A DNA stretch of 64,000 bases from Bimastos eiseni. Lineage: Eukaryota > Annelida > Clitellata > Crassiclitellata > Lumbricidae. Made by a program: the position numbers and the translations under genes. The stretch spans positions 5,202,832 through 5,266,831 of the forward strand of contig OY365810.1 of assembly GCA_959347315.1 (NCBI GenBank). The letters are read 5' to 3'. Every line of letters starts with the position of its first letter. Within the stretch, counting starts at the first letter, position 1. The notes under the pieces are model-generated. The model did no database searches, was not told where the DNA came from, and saw only the letters and a list, made by a program, of their open reading frames with translations. Below are positions 49,152-62,320 of this stretch, one piece after another.

Positions 49152-50087
49152 CTGTAGAAGAAAACAATAACTGCAAAGAATCTTCGGAAGCATAACCTTG
49201 ACTATTTATAACAATGCCACGGGGCTTCACGCCAGAGGCTGTGAGAGAATGAAATATTCCCTACCGAACCCTTGGGTGTGGTTATTCTACCCACGTCGTC
49301 TTCGGCGGAGTTCATGCCGACAACGCATTTTGAGCAATTGCCGCCATTTTATGTTGCCAAACTTACCTTTTGTTGTTGCGCATGCTAACCTGATAATTAA
49401 TGTATATGAACTCGAGTCTAACAGTTTTAGAATCGAAGCATATATCATATATCAATATGTAAATAAAAACGCATGATGTAGGTTCCTATGATGTATTTTG
49501 TTCACTTAAGCATTGAGATTCATCCTTCTATCTAGCAAACAATCATTAGTAACTTCGGTAATTAAAATACGTTTTCACGGAGAAGCGGATTTGTTATGAA
49601 CGGATTTTAGGACTTTCAATCAACTCTTAAGTAAGTTTTGATCGTCGCAAAAGTCAGTCAGTGTTATCTATCTCTGGAGTTGCATGAACAAGAAGATCAA
49701 TAATGGCTCTTTTGTAATAAATGATTACTGACGACTAATTCGTGTAATCACTTACTTCAAAATATATATATCTGTTTATTGAGCGTTTTGAAGAGAATGA
49801 CACGATGAATAATTTATTTCGTTCATGAGCCTTTTTTTAGCTCAAATTGCAAACATAATTCGTTCATAATCCGCTATATAGCGGATCTATACCGCTACGA
49901 ATAAGGAACTCCATTTCCAGCAAATGTACTCCGTGATCACTTCAACTTTAGTTCAAATCTTTCAATGCCCGATGCGGATCTATAGCAAAACCATTAACGA
50001 ACTCCATTTCCGCTATGAGATCTTCACGATCATCTTAAATTTCAATATAACGGATCATATGACAACCTAATAGACTCAAAGGCTGAC

Positions 50088-50198
50088 GTGTTTCACAGTT
50101 TGAACCAGTGTATCCCGATTCACAGATGCATGCGTATTTGTTTGCTTCCTCATTACATGTTCCATGGACACATGGATTTGACTTGCATTTGTCGATCT
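50088..50198 (-). CDS. Array EGF exon A13
   Basis: Residue 21 Lys with TAC at Tyr30; array consensus elsewhere. Confidence 0.72.
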
Positions 50199-51134
50199 CT
50201 GTAGAAGAAAACAATAACTGCAAAGAATCTTCGGAAGCATAACCTTGACTATTTATAACAATGCCACGGGGCTTCACGCCAGAGGCTGTGAGAGAATGAA
50301 ATACTCTCTTCCGAAGCCTTGGGTGTGGTTATTCTCCCCACGTCGTCTTCGGCGGAGTTCATGCCGACAACGCATTTTGAGCAATTGCTGCCATTTTATG
50401 TTGCCAAATTTACCTTTTGTTGTTGCGCATACTAACCTGATAATTAATGTATATGAACTCGGGTCTAGCAGTTTTAGAATCGAAGCATATATCATTTATC
50501 AATATGTAAATAAAAACGCATGATGGAGGTTCCTATGATGTATATTGTTCACTTAAGTATTGAGATTCATCCTTCTATGTAGCAAACAATCATTAGTAAC
50601 TTCGGTAATTAAAATACGTTTTCACGGAGAAGCGTATTTCTTATGAACGGATATTAGGACTTTCAATCAACTCTTAAGTAAGTTTTGATCGTCGCAAAAG
50701 TCAGTCAGTGTTATCTATCTCTGGAGTTGCATGAACAAGAAGATCAATAATGGCTTTTTTGTAATAAATGATAACTGACGACTAATTCGTGTAATCACCT
50801 ACTTCAAAATATCTATATCTGTTTATTGAGCGTTTGGAAGAGAATGACACGATGAATAATTTATTTCGTTCATGAGCCTTTTTTTAGCTCAAATTGCAAA
50901 CATAATTCGTTCATAATCCGCTATATAGCGGATTTATACCGCTACGAATAAGGAACTCCATTTCCAGCAAATGTACTCCGTGATAACCTCAACTTTAGTT
51001 CAAATCTTTCAATGCCCTATGCGGATCTATAGCAAAGCCATTAACGAACTCCATTTCCGCTAAACGAACTCCACGATCATCTTAAATTTCAATATAACGG
51101 ATCATATGACAACCTAATAGACTCAAAGCCTGAC

Positions 51135-51245
51135 GTGTTTCACAGTTTGAACCAGTGTATCCCGATTCACAGATGCATGCGTATTTGTTTGCTTCCTCAT
51201 TACATGTTCCATGGACACATGGATTTGACTTGCATTTGTCGATCT
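51135..51245 (-). CDS. Array EGF exon A14
   Basis: Residue 21 Lys. Donor is CAC|GTCAGGC rather than GTCAGCC, a variant shared with A16 and A17. Confidence 0.72.
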
Positions 51246-52190
51246 CTGTAGAAGAAAACAATAACTGCAAAGAATCTTCGGAAGCATAACCTTGACTATT
51301 TATAACAATGCCACGGGGCTTCACGCCAGAGGCTGTGAGAGAATGAAATATTCCCTACCGAAGCCTTGGGTGTGGTTATTCTCCCCACGTCGTCTTCGGC
51401 GAAGTTCATGCCGACATCGCATTTTGAGCAATTGCTGCCATTTTATGTTGCCAAATTTACCTTTTGTTGTTGCGCATGCTAACCTGAAAATTAATGTATA
51501 TGAACTCGGGTCTAGCAGTTTTAGAATCGAAGCATATATCATATATCAATATGTAAATAAAAACGCATGATGGAGGTTCCTGTGATGTATATTGTTCACT
51601 TAAGTATTGAGATTCATCCTACTATCTATCAAACAATCATTAGTAACTTTGGTAATTTAAAATTAAAATACGTTTTCACGGAGAAGCGGATTTCTTATGA
51701 AAGGATATTAGGACTTTCAATCAACTCTTAAGTAAGTTTTGATCGTCGCAAAAGTCAGTCAGTGTTATCTATCTCTGGAGTTGCATGAACAAGAAGATCA
51801 ATAATGGCTTTTTTGTAATAAATGATAACTGACGACTAATTCGTGTAATCACTTACTTCAAAATATATATATATCTGTTTATTGAGCGTTTTGAAGAGAA
51901 TGACACGATGAATAATTTATTTCGTTCATGAGCCTTTTCTTAGCTCAAATTGCAAACATAATTCGTTCATAATTCGGTATATAGCAGATCTATACCTCTG
52001 CGAATAAGGAACTCCATTTCCAGCAAATGTACTCCGTGATCACCTCAACTTTAGTTCAAATCTTTCAATGCCCTATGCGGATCTATAGCAAAGCCATTAG
52101 CGAATTCCATTTCCGCTAAACGAACTCCACGAACATCTTAAATTTCAATATAACGGATCATATGACAACCTAATAGACTCAAAGGCTGAC

Positions 52191-52301
52191 GTGTTTCACA
52201 GTTTGAACCAGTGTATCCCGATTCACAGATGCATGCGTATTTGTTTGCTTCCTCATTACATGTTCCATGGACACATGGATTTGACTTGCATTTGTCGATC
52301 T
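52191..52301 (-). CDS. Array EGF exon A15
   Basis: Residue 21 Lys. The upstream intron (high-coordinate side) lacks 56 bp from about 52382, removing the CCAGAGGCTGTGAGAGAATG block; the splice sites are untouched. Confidence 0.72.
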
Positions 52302-53181
52302 CTGTAGAAGAAAACAATAACTGCAAAGAATCTTCGGAAGCATAACCTTGACTATTTATAACAATGCCACGGGGCTTCACGCTTCATGCTTGTTTTCGGC
52401 GGAGTTCATGCCGACAACGCATTTTGAGCAATTGCTGCCATTTTATGTTGCCAAATTTACCTTTTGTTGTTGCGCATGCTAACCTGATAATTAATGTATA
52501 TGAACTCGGGTCTAGCAATTTTAGAATCGAAGCATATATCATATATCAATATGTAAATAAAAACGCATGATGGAGGTTCCTGTGATGTATATTGTTCACT
52601 TAAGTATTGAGATTCATCCTTCTATGTAGCAAACAATCATTAGTAACTTCGGTAATTAAAATACGTTTTCACGGAGAAGCGGATTTCTTATGAACGGATA
52701 TTAGGACTTTCAATCAACTCTTAAGTAAGTTTTGATCGTCGCAAAAGTCAGTCAGTGTTATCTATCTCTGGAGTTGCATGAACAAGAAGATCAATAATGG
52801 CTTTTTTGTAATAAATGATAACTGACGACTAATTCGTGTAATCACCTACTTCAAAATATCTATATCTGTTTATTGAGCGTTTGGAAGAGAATGACACGAT
52901 GAATAATTTATTTCGTTCATGAGCCTTTTTTTAGCTCAAATTGCAAACATAATTCGTTCATAATCCGCTATATAGCGGATTTATACCGCTACGAATAAGG
53001 AACTCCATTTCCAGCAAATGTACTCCGTGATAACCTCAACTTTAGTTCAAATCTTTCAATGCCCTATGCGGATCTATAGCAAAGCCATTAACGAACTCCA
53101 TTTCCGCTAAACGAACTCCACGATCATCTTAAATTTCAATATAACGGATCATATGACAACCTAATAGACTCAAAGCCTGAC

Positions 53182-53292
53182 GTGTTTCACAGTTTGAACC
53201 AGTGTATCCCGATTCACAGATGCATGCGTATTTGTTTGCTTCCTCATTACATGTTCCATGGACACATGGATTTGACTTGCATTTGTCGATCT
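53182..53292 (-). CDS. Array EGF exon A16
   Basis: Residue 21 Lys; GTCAGGC donor variant. Confidence 0.72.
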
Positions 53293-54228
53293 CTGTAGAA
53301 GAAAACAATAACTGCAAAGAATCTTCGGAAGCATAACCTTGACTATTTATAACAATGCCACGGGGCTTCACGCCAGAGGCTGTGAGAGAATGAAATATTC
53401 CCTACCGAACCCTTGGGTGTGGTTATTCTCCCCACGTCGTCTTCGGCGGAGTTCATGCCGACAACGCATTTTGAGCAATTGCTGCCATTTTATGTTGCCA
53501 TATTTACCTTTTGTTGTTGCGCATGCTAACCTGATTATTAATGTATATGAACTCGAGTCTAGCAGTTTCAGAATCGAAGCATATATCATATATCAATATG
53601 TTAATAAAAACGCATGATGTAGGTTCCTGTGATGTATATTGTTCACTTAAGTATTGAGATTCATCCTTCTATCTAGCAAACAATCATTAGTAACTTCGGT
53701 AATTAAAATACGTTTTCACGGAGAAGCGGATTTCTTATGAACGGATTTTAGGACTTTCAATCAACTCTTAAGTAAGTTTTGATCGTCGCAAAAGTCAGTC
53801 AGTGTTATCTATCTCTGGAGTTGCATGAACAAGAAGATCAATAATGGCTTTTTTGAAATAAATGATTACTGACGACTAATTCGTGTAATCACTTACTTCA
53901 AAATATATATATCTGTTTATTGAGCGTTTTGAAGAGAATGTCACGATGAATAATTTATTTCGTTCATGAGCCTTTTTTCAGCTTAAATTGCAAACATAAT
54001 TCGTTCATAATCCGCTATATAGCGGATCTATACCGCTGCGAATAAGGAACTCCATTTCCAGCAAATGTACTCCGTGATCACCTCAACTTTAATTCAAATC
54101 TTTCATTGCCCTATGCGGATCTATAGCAAAGCCATTAACGAACTCCATTTCCGCTAAACGAACTCCACGATCATCTTAAATTTCAATATAACGGATCATA
54201 TGACAACCTAATAGACTCAAAGCCTGAC

Positions 54229-54339
54229 GTGTTTCACAGTTTGAACCAGTGTATCCCGATTCACAGATGCATGCGTATTTGTTTGCTTCCTCATTACAGG
54301 TTCCATGGACACATGGATTTGACTTGCATTTGTCGATCT
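54229..54339 (-). CDS. Array EGF exon A17
   Basis: Residue 21 Lys; silent change in the Thr14 codon (ACC). Last complete array exon before the LINE. Confidence 0.72.
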
Positions 54340-55275
54340 CTGTAGAAGAAAACAATAACTGCAAAGAATCTTCGGAAGCATAACCTTGACTATTTATAAC
54401 AATGCCACGGGGCTTCACGCCAGAGGCTGTGAGAGAATGAAATATTCCCTACCGAAGCCTTGGGTGTGGTTATTCTCCCCACGTCGTCTTCGGCGGAGTT
54501 CATGCCGACAACGCATTTTGAGCAATTGCTGCCATTTTATGTTGCCAAATTTACCTTTTGTTGTTGCGCATGCTAACCTGATAATTAATGTATATGAACT
54601 CGAGTCTAGCAGTTTTGGAATCGAATCATATATCATATATCAGTATGTAAATAAAAACGCATGATGTAGGTTCCTATGATGTATATTGTTCACTTAAGTA
54701 TTGAGATTCATCCTTCTATCTAGCAAACAATCATTAGTAACTACGGTAATTAAAATACGTTTTCACGGAGAAGCGGATTTCTTATGAACGGATATTAGGA
54801 CCTTCAATCAACTCATAAGTAAGTTTTGATCGTCGCAAAAGTCAGTCAGTGTTATCTATCTCTGGAGTTGCATGAATAAGAAGATCAATAATGGCTTTTT
54901 TGTAATAAATGATAACTGATGACTAATTCGTGTAATCACTAACTTCAAAATATCTATATCTGTTTATTGAGCGTTTTGAAGAGAATGACACGATGAATAA
55001 TTTATTTCGTTCATGAGCCTTTTTTAAGCTCAAATTGCAAACACAATTCGTTCATAATCCGCTATATAGCGGATCTATACCACTACAAATAAGGAACTCC
55101 ATTTCCAGCAAATGTACTCCGTGATCACCTCAACTTCAGTTCAAATCTTTCAATGCCATATGCGGATATATGGCAAAACCATTAGCGAACTCCATTTCCG
55201 CTATACGATCTCCACGATCATCTTAAATTTCAATATAACGGATCATATGACAACCTAATAGACTCAAAGGCTGAC

Positions 55276-55339
55276 GTGTTTCACAGTTTGAACCAGTGTA
55301 TCCCGATTCACAGATGCATGCGTATTTGTTTACATCCTG
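55276..55339 (-). pseudogene. Array EGF exon A18, truncated by a LINE
   Basis: The donor-side 64 bp survive (C-terminal half with [13 protein letters not shown]) and then LINE sequence begins. The acceptor and the N-terminal half are gone, so it cannot be spliced normally. The last bases before the break (TTTACATCCT) match the 734-bp family, not the IDKC array. Confidence 0.8.
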
Positions 55340-55710
55340 ATGGATAAACGCTAGATGTCATCGGTTTAGGTCGCACTAGTAAACAGCGGAACGATAAATT
55401 ATCGTTTTTACGGATTAAACATCAAATTTCGAATTAGTCCTTGGGAATACTTCTTGACAAAGTCTGCCTTCGTCATCGGTCGCTTGAAGAATCGCCATTT
55501 CACTCTCGGTTTTGCTAAAATAACTCTGGAAAGATTTTGGCTGTTTCGGTCTTAGTGTACAGTTACCGATATACACGGCCTACACGCATCAGGACGGCCT
55601 GTCGCACACGCTAGCTAAGTGAACGTTAGCGGTGTTGCTCTTCAACAGTTCTCTATATCTCTTTTGAACTCCAATACAATTTGGTTTCCAAAGTTCCGTT
55701 CCAATCAACC

Positions 55711-56490
55711 ATGTCAAGGAAAGGACAAAAACCGGTGGATAGTCTCGAGAGTTTGCAGGATGAGCAAGTCTCGGATGGCCTTCTGACCAGACTGGAAAAA
55801 AGTCTTTCACCTTTCATCGAACGCCTCTTTTAGTCTCTAGCCGCGGGTCTCGCCTGAAAACTGGAGAAGATAGTCGAGGAAATGACAGAGGCTGCGCTCG
55901 AAAGACACAATCAACAAATCAATGAGAAAATTCTGAGCCTGGAAATGAAGTGCTCAACCATGGAAAAATCCATCGATGTTCTAGAAAACCAGCTACGTCT
56001 CGATAACTTTATCATTTACGGTATTGATGAGGCCGTGGATATAACGCTCTCCCGTGGCGAGGTGTCTTCTGACAAAACCATAAACTCTGTGATTGGATTT
56101 TGCGATAGACACTTGGGGCTTCAGATCAAGGAATCCGACATCTCTTTAGCGTACAGGATGTCCGGTGGCTCGCGTTCCATGACTGGTCCAATCCTTGTCC
56201 GCTTCTCAAACAGACGTACAAGAAACCTTGTCCTCTCTGCCCGAAAGTCGTTGAGGAAGAATCCGGGTGCCAAATCGATTTATGTCAACGAGCATCTGAC
56301 CCGGTCAAGTTCTTCCCTCTTCGCCGAGGCCAGAAAAGCAGTGAGGCAGAAACTGTTGGTCCCCACCTGGACACGCGAAGGCGCTATCTACATCCGTCAG
56401 ACAGAAGATTCTTCCGAAAGACCAAAGAAAATCATGTCCATCAAAGACCTGAATCTGCTAATCTCGGAGAAATCTAAGGATTTCGCCTGA
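55711..56490 (+). pseudogene. ORF1 of the LINE (nucleic-acid-binding ORF1p), two nonsense codons
   Basis: Begins MSRKGQKPVD. TAG at 55831-55833 and TGA at 55855-55857 interrupt the N-terminus in the same frame; from 55882 the remaining 202 codons are open. A coiled-coil-like heptad region (ERHNQQINEKILSLEMKC) precedes an RNA-binding-like core (LDNFIIYGIDE) and the conserved GPILVRFSNRRTRNLVLSA and SIYVNEHLTR blocks. The latter align with the hAT-split ORF1 at 30766-32735. Confidence 0.75.
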
Positions 56491-56781
56491 GTGTTAACAA
56501 AAGAACACCAACTTCACTCTTCACTCTCTCATATCCCGCTTCCCAGGATGTGGCTCTGTCTACCTTCGACTCCGTTAATGTTTGGTTCCTAATTTTTTTG
56601 CTTAGTTGTGCCGCTGTTTGCTGGCTTTTTGTTTATTGTGGAACTTGTGTTTTGTTGTGACTTAGTTTTTTCTAATCTGTTTCCGTTCGTTTTTTGACTG
56701 CGCAATTCTGTCTCAGCCATCTCTGTTAGATGACTCAATTTATGTCCAATCCCTTGATTGGGCAGATAAATTTTCTGTTAA

Positions 56782-59700
56782 ATGTTGCCATTTTGTACTC
56801 TGTTGTTAGACAATAACTCTAAAATTTTGAGATGTGCTAATTGTGGTGGTTATTCGCGCGCATCTCACTGTGACATTCATTTTAACACTGATAGCTCATG
56901 GTTCTGTCGTGGTTGTCTTGCCACACTGTTTCCTTTCAACCATTTAACTAATGACGTTGATTTCATCTGTAGCGCCTCTGGGGTAAAAGCTGCTGCTCAT
57001 TCGCTTTCACTGCTAAGAGATAAGCCCTCGCATTGACCCCTTATCTAATTTCACCATTGACCATCCGTTATTAAATGATAATGATCTTGACCCGGACGAC
57101 AACTTCTATAGGATACGACCTAGCCTGAGTGTGTACGATATTCCATCCTCTCTTGAACTTGCTGCCCAAAGGAAATTGGCCCATTTCGCTATTATGCATA
57201 TCAATTGTAGAAGTATACTTGGTAAATTGCCCGCGATTACTAGTCTGCTTAACCGCCTTTCTATTGACATTCTCGCTGTGTCTGAGACATGGCTTGACCT
57301 TGTACACTCTGACTTGGTCCATATCTCAGGGTACAATTTTGAGTCGAGACCCAGGTTTGGAGGTCATGGGGGCGGTGTGGGATTTTTTATAAAATGCAAT
57401 CTTAAATACCAAGTGCATAACCTCCCCGTTGTATGTAATTCTCATACCTCATATGAATCCTTATTTCTCCGCCTTCCGTGTGCTAACGGATCTTATTCTA
57501 TCGCTGGTGTAATTTATCGACCTCCTGGCCAGGACTTGGTTCTGTTTAATGATGAATGGAATGCCCTTTTGACTTCTATATCCGATATAAAAGATAGAGA
57601 CATGTAACTACTAGGAGATTTCAATATTGATCTTCTGAAATCAAATGATCACCACTTGACCAGTAACTTTCTTGATATTACTTTCTCTCATCACCTCCTT
57701 CCTGTCATTACTCAACCCACCCGTATTACTGAAACCTCATCCACATTAATAGATAATATTTTCACTAACCGCATCTCAAATATAATCGAACCTACCATTG
57801 TTATTGATGATATCTCTGACCATTTTCCTATTTTAATGTGGTTTGATCTTTCTCATAGATTAGTTTCTGGCCCCTCTACTAGATCAGTCAGACAGTATGA
57901 TGATGCCTCTAAATTAAAATTAAAATATCTCCTGTCCCAGATGGCCTTGTCTGAGATCGAACAGTGCTGTGATCAAAATAATCCTTCGCTTGCCTATGAC
58001 CTCTTCACTTCTGAAATCAAACATGCTTATGATTTTGCTTTTCCTCTGACCTCTAAAAAAATTAATACTACCACCACCTATAAACAGCCCTGGATGACAC
58101 CAGCCTTACTTAAATCATGCAATACTAAATCTAAGCTTCATATGGCCTCTATAAAACATCCCTTGCCTGAAAACTCAGAAAAATTTAAGACCTATAGAAA
58201 CAAATTAAAAATGTTACGCATTAAAGCTGAAAAAAATTACTATACCTCGGAATTTATAAGATAAGGCAATGATCTGAAGCAGACTTGGAAAATTATCAGG
58301 ATGATTTTGAACGCAAAACCTTTGGAAACTCTGGTGGAGTCTTTAAACATCAATAATATTGAAATTACAGACCCAACCCAGATCGCCAATAAATTTAACA
58401 ATTATTTTACTAACATTGTCTGTGACTTAGTGGAGAAAATACCCTCCTCCACTGGCTCATTTCTTGACTACCTTAACCCACCCAACATCAACTCTTTTGC
58501 TATTTATCCTACTTCCCCAGGAGAATTAATTTCTTTAAATCACTCCCTGAAAACCACTCATTCCTCAGGTCCCGACGACCTTGATCCTTCGTTAATTAGT
58601 CCAATATTCTCTCTCATTGCTGCACCACTTGCTTGTATCATTAATTGCTCCATCGACACGGGTATATTTCCCACTGCTATGAAAATTGCGAAAGTGATAC
58701 CTATTCATAAACAGGGCCCCAGAGATCAATTAGCTAGTTACAGACCTATATCTATTCTTCCCTATTTTCCCAAATTATTAGAGAAAGTAATGTACTCTAG
58801 ACTTTTTAATTTCATTGATCAATGCAAATTCCTCTGCCCATCGCAACATGGTTTCCAGCCGGGGCACTCCACAGCAATGTCCCTGCTTGATCTTCAAGAG
58901 CACCTATCTTCTGCTATAGACCGAAATGAATTCTCAGTGGGCATCTTCCTGGACATATCCAAGGCTTTTGATACCGTAAATCATGGTATACTTTTATCTA
59001 AACTGGAATTTATGGGTGTCCGAGGAGTTGCTTTGAGTTGGTTTCGAAGTTATCTTTGCAATAGATCTCAATATGTGTATTGTAACGGTCACAAGTCAAA
59101 TACTGCCTACCTGAAACATGGTGTGCCCCAAGGCTCAATCTTAGATCCTCTTCTTTTCCTGATTTATATTAATGACCTCCCAAATGCGTCTAGACATCTC
59201 CACTTTTTATTATTCGCTGACGATACTAATATCATTACCTCCAGCTCTGACTACTCCAAACTTATTGATCTGTTAAATCACGAATTAGCCAGTATAACTA
59301 ATTGGTTTAATGTGAATAAACTGTCTCTTAACGTTGCAAAAACGAATTATATTTTATTTGCATCTCATCGTAAAACCTTACCAGAAATCAATAAGCCTCT
59401 TATGTTAAATAATATTCCCATACCTAAAGTTACTTCTACTTGGTGTTTTCGTTGACCAATCAATTAAGTGGAAAACCCATATTGATAGCATTGCAGCGAA
59501 GCTAGCAAAAAACATCGGAATTTTATCTCGTATTGCGTATCTCTTGCCTCTAACTCTCCGCATCAGCCTTTACTACTCCCTTGTTCATCCTTTTCTAACT
59601 GATTGTAATATGATCTGGGCATCTAACTATCACTCCAGACTTAAAAAACTCCACATGCTTCAACGTAGGGCCTCTCGCGTTATTCGTCGTAACTTAGACA

Positions 59701-60023
59701 GTTCTTCATTGGGCCTGTGCTCTCAAATACCTAAATTTGAACAGATAACTGTATTCCAACTTAATGAATTTATGTACAAGTATTTAAAAAATTTATTGCC
59801 GTCATGCCTCGAAAACTTTTTCTCTACTGTGCTCCAACTTAACCCCTATGGCATTCGTAACGATGATAACTTTAGACCATGCCACTATCGAACTAATACC
59901 CGTATGTTCTCGTTAAGTGTTTCTGGACTTCAGGCGTGGAATAAACTGCCATCGAGTCTACGCCAGTCAACCACCATCTCTCAGTTTAAAAATAAACTTA
60001 AAGAATACCTGCTAAAATTATAA
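56782..60023 (+). pseudogene. ORF2 of the LINE: zinc motif, APE endonuclease, RT; four lesions
   Basis: Zinc-like CANC, WFCRGC and FPFNHL come first (56782-57036). Endonuclease: ILAVSETWLD, GGGVGFF, VIYRPPGQD, GDFNIDLL, SDHFP. RT: SYRPISILPYF, FLDISKAFDTVNHGILL, GVPQGSILDPLLFLIYINDL, LFADDTN (FADD at 59213-59224). The C-terminus has SLVHPFLTDCN, a degenerate LQRRASRVI and AWNKLPSSLR. Lesions are a frame change near 57030, TAA at 57605-57607 just before GDFN, TAA at 58262-58264, and a one-base frame change near 59450. All catalytic motifs survive, so inactivation is recent. Confidence 0.85.
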
Positions 60024-60414
60024 TTTATTGAGTTACTTGTCTAGATTATAGTTATGCTTCCTAGTTTTATGCCGTAACAGTCATTATACCTCTGTTTCAT
60101 AATGTTACATGTTAGTTAAGTAACTAATCTTCGTGTTCATTGTGTTGAATTTACTTGCATAACCGTGTTATTACCAATTTTGGAATGGGTGTCCCTGCTA
60201 GCGGGACCTCGGTCCCTTTAGGGTTCTTTCTTACTCGGAGACTATTATTTATTTCATAAGCCATAATTACTTTGCTTTACAGACTTGACTCTTACATTGT
60301 GCTGATCTATAGCGACACGATTATCTAACTCGATTTCCAGTAATTGAACTCCGCGATCATTTTAAATTTAATGACAATGGGTCAGATGACAGCTTAATCG
60401 ACTCAAAGACTGAC

Positions 60415-60525
60415 CTGTTTCACAGTTTGAGCCAGTGTATCCCGATTCACAGATGCATGCATATTTGTTTACATCCTCATCACATGTTCCATGGACACAT
60501 GGGTTCGACATGCATTCGACGATTT
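60415..60525 (-). CDS. EGF exon S1 (IVEC type)
   Basis: [23 protein letters not shown]. Asp3 of the calcium motif is Val. Donor ACAG|GTCAGT is strong; acceptor CTCTATAG. Confidence 0.72.
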
Positions 60526-61148
60526 CTATAGAGTAAAGCAGTAACTGCAAAGAATCTTCGGTAGTATAATCTTGACTATTGAAACAAGGTCACGGTCATC
60601 CTTCTAAATATCAAGCAAACAATGCATTGAAACTCCGATCAATAAAATACGTTTTCAGGGAGACACGGATCTCTTGTGAACGGATAATATCATCCAACTC
60701 TTAAGAAAGTTTTGATCGTTGCGACATCAGTGCTATTTCTCGATTTTCATGAACAAGCCAATCAATAACGGATGTGAAATAAATATTCGTCAGGCTTACT
60801 CGGAGACTATTATTTACCATGCACTGTTCATACCACAGCAATAGTACAGTATAGTATATTGTCTTGTATGTAATGAAATGTGACAACAGTCGCCTATATC
60901 GTTTAATTAGGCATACTTACTTTATAACACCTACATCGGTTTATTGAGCGCTTTAATAGGTGTGAAACGACGAATAATTTATTTATTTCATAAGCCATAA
61001 TTACTTTGCTTTACAGACTTTACTCTTACATTGTGCTGATCTATAACGACACGATTATCTAACTCGATTTCCAGTAATTGAACTCCGCGATCATCTTAAA
61101 TTTAATGACAATGGGTCAGATGACAGCTTAATCGACTCAAAGACTGAC

Positions 61149-61259
61149 CTGTTTCACAGTTTGAACCAGTGTATCCCGATTCACAGATGCATGCGTATAT
61201 ATTTACATCCTCATCACATGTTCCATGGACACATGGGTTTGACATGCATTCGACGATTT
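61149..61259 (-). CDS. EGF exon S2 (IVEC type)
   Basis: As S1 but residue 21 Ile (NIYAC); acceptor CTCAATAG. Confidence 0.72.
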
Positions 61260-61882
61260 CTATTGAGTAAAGCAGTAACTGCAAAGAATCTTCGGTAGTA
61301 TAATCTTGACTATTGAAACAAGGTCACGGTCATCCTTCTAAATATCAAGCAAACAATGCATTGAAACTCCGATCAATAAAATACGTTTTCAGGGAGACAC
61401 GGATCTCTTGTGAACGGATAATATCATCCAACTCTTAAGAAAGTTTTGATCGTTGCGACATCAGTGCTATTTCTCGATTTTCATGAACAAGCCAATCAAT
61501 AACGGATGTGAAATAAATATTCGTCAGGCTTACTCGGAGACTATTATTTACCATGCACTGTTCATACCACAGCAATAGTACAGTATAGTATATTGTCTTG
61601 TATGTAATGAAATGTGACAACAGTCGCCTATATCGTTTAATTAGGCATACTTACTTTATAACACCTACATCGGTTTATTGAGCGCTTTAATAGGTGTGAA
61701 ACGACGAATAATTTATTTATTTCATAAGCCATAATTACTTTGCTTTACAGACTTTACTCTTACATTGTGCTGATCTATAACGACACGATTATCTAACTCG
61801 ATTTCCAGTAATTGAACTCCGCGATCATCTTAAATTTAATGACAATGGGTCAGATGACAGCTTAATCGACTCAAAGACTGAC

Positions 61883-61993
61883 CTGTTTCACAGTTTGAAC
61901 CAGTGTATCCCGATTCACAGATGCATGCGTATATATTTACATCCTCATCACATGTTCCATGGACACATGGGTTTGACATGCATTCGACGATTT
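61883..61993 (-). CDS. EGF exon S3 (IVEC type)
   Basis: Same as S2 by eye, residue 21 Ile; it precedes the longer 1342-bp unit. Confidence 0.72.
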
Positions 61994-62315
61994 CTATTGA
62001 GTAAAGCAGTAACTGCAAAGAATCTTCGGTAGTATAATCTTGACTATTGAAACAAGGTCACGGCCAGGGGCTGTGATAGAGTGCAAAAGCTGCCTAGCGA
62101 TGTCTAAGGTGGGGTTATTCTTTCAACGTGGCTTTCGGGGGAGTTCCATCTGACAAAGCATTTTGAGCATTGCAGAAACTTAATTTTTGCAATATTTATC
62201 TTTTGATAATGCGCATAAGAACCTAATATTTAGTGTATATCTACGCTTACATGGCCCAATCTCTTATATAATCGAAGCCCATCAGTATGCAAACCACAAC
62301 GCCCGGTGAAGGTTT

Positions 62316-62320
62316 GATTT
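62316..62320 (-). pseudogene. Vestige of an EGF exon inside the 1342-bp unit
   Basis: GATTT beside CTGTAGAGGAAA is the acceptor end of an EGF exon; the rest is deleted. It shows the 1342-bp unit once held two exons. Confidence 0.5.

Larger units (their letters stand above)
36594..55339 (-). repeat. Tandem array of 1046/1047-bp EGF-exon units (18 copies)
   Basis: Exon starts fall at 37529 and then every 1046 or 1047 bp to 55276, except steps of 1056 (51135 to 52191, short insertions) and 991 (52191 to 53182, a 56-bp deletion near 52382). Each unit has one 111-bp exon and about 935 bp of intron with a 93-bp internal tandem duplication and usually a TCCGCTATATAGCGGA palindrome. Units are near-identical, and some pairs recur as dimers, pointing to recent unequal exchange. 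Confidence 0.9.
55340..60229 (+). mobile_element. Nearly full-length two-ORF CR1/L2-like LINE at the junction of two EGF arrays
   Basis: It has a 5' leader (55340-55710), ORF1 (55711-56490), a 290-bp spacer, ORF2 (about 56782-60023) and a 3' UTR. The 3' UTR ends with a self-complementary GCTAGCGGGACCTCGGTCCC segment near 60197-60220. EGF-type sequence resumes about 60230 with CTTACTCGGAGACTATTATT. The left and right flanks belong to different positions of the EGF unit and no target duplication is visible, so flanking DNA was lost or exchanged. Confidence 0.85.

Noticed and set aside
36640..54664. Conserved open frames of about 92 codons (plus) and 73 codons (minus) in each array unit
   Set aside because: They lie in the intron side of the unit, the longer ones need a non-ATG start, lack any recognised domain, and are conserved no more than the surrounding intron; recent duplication explains them.
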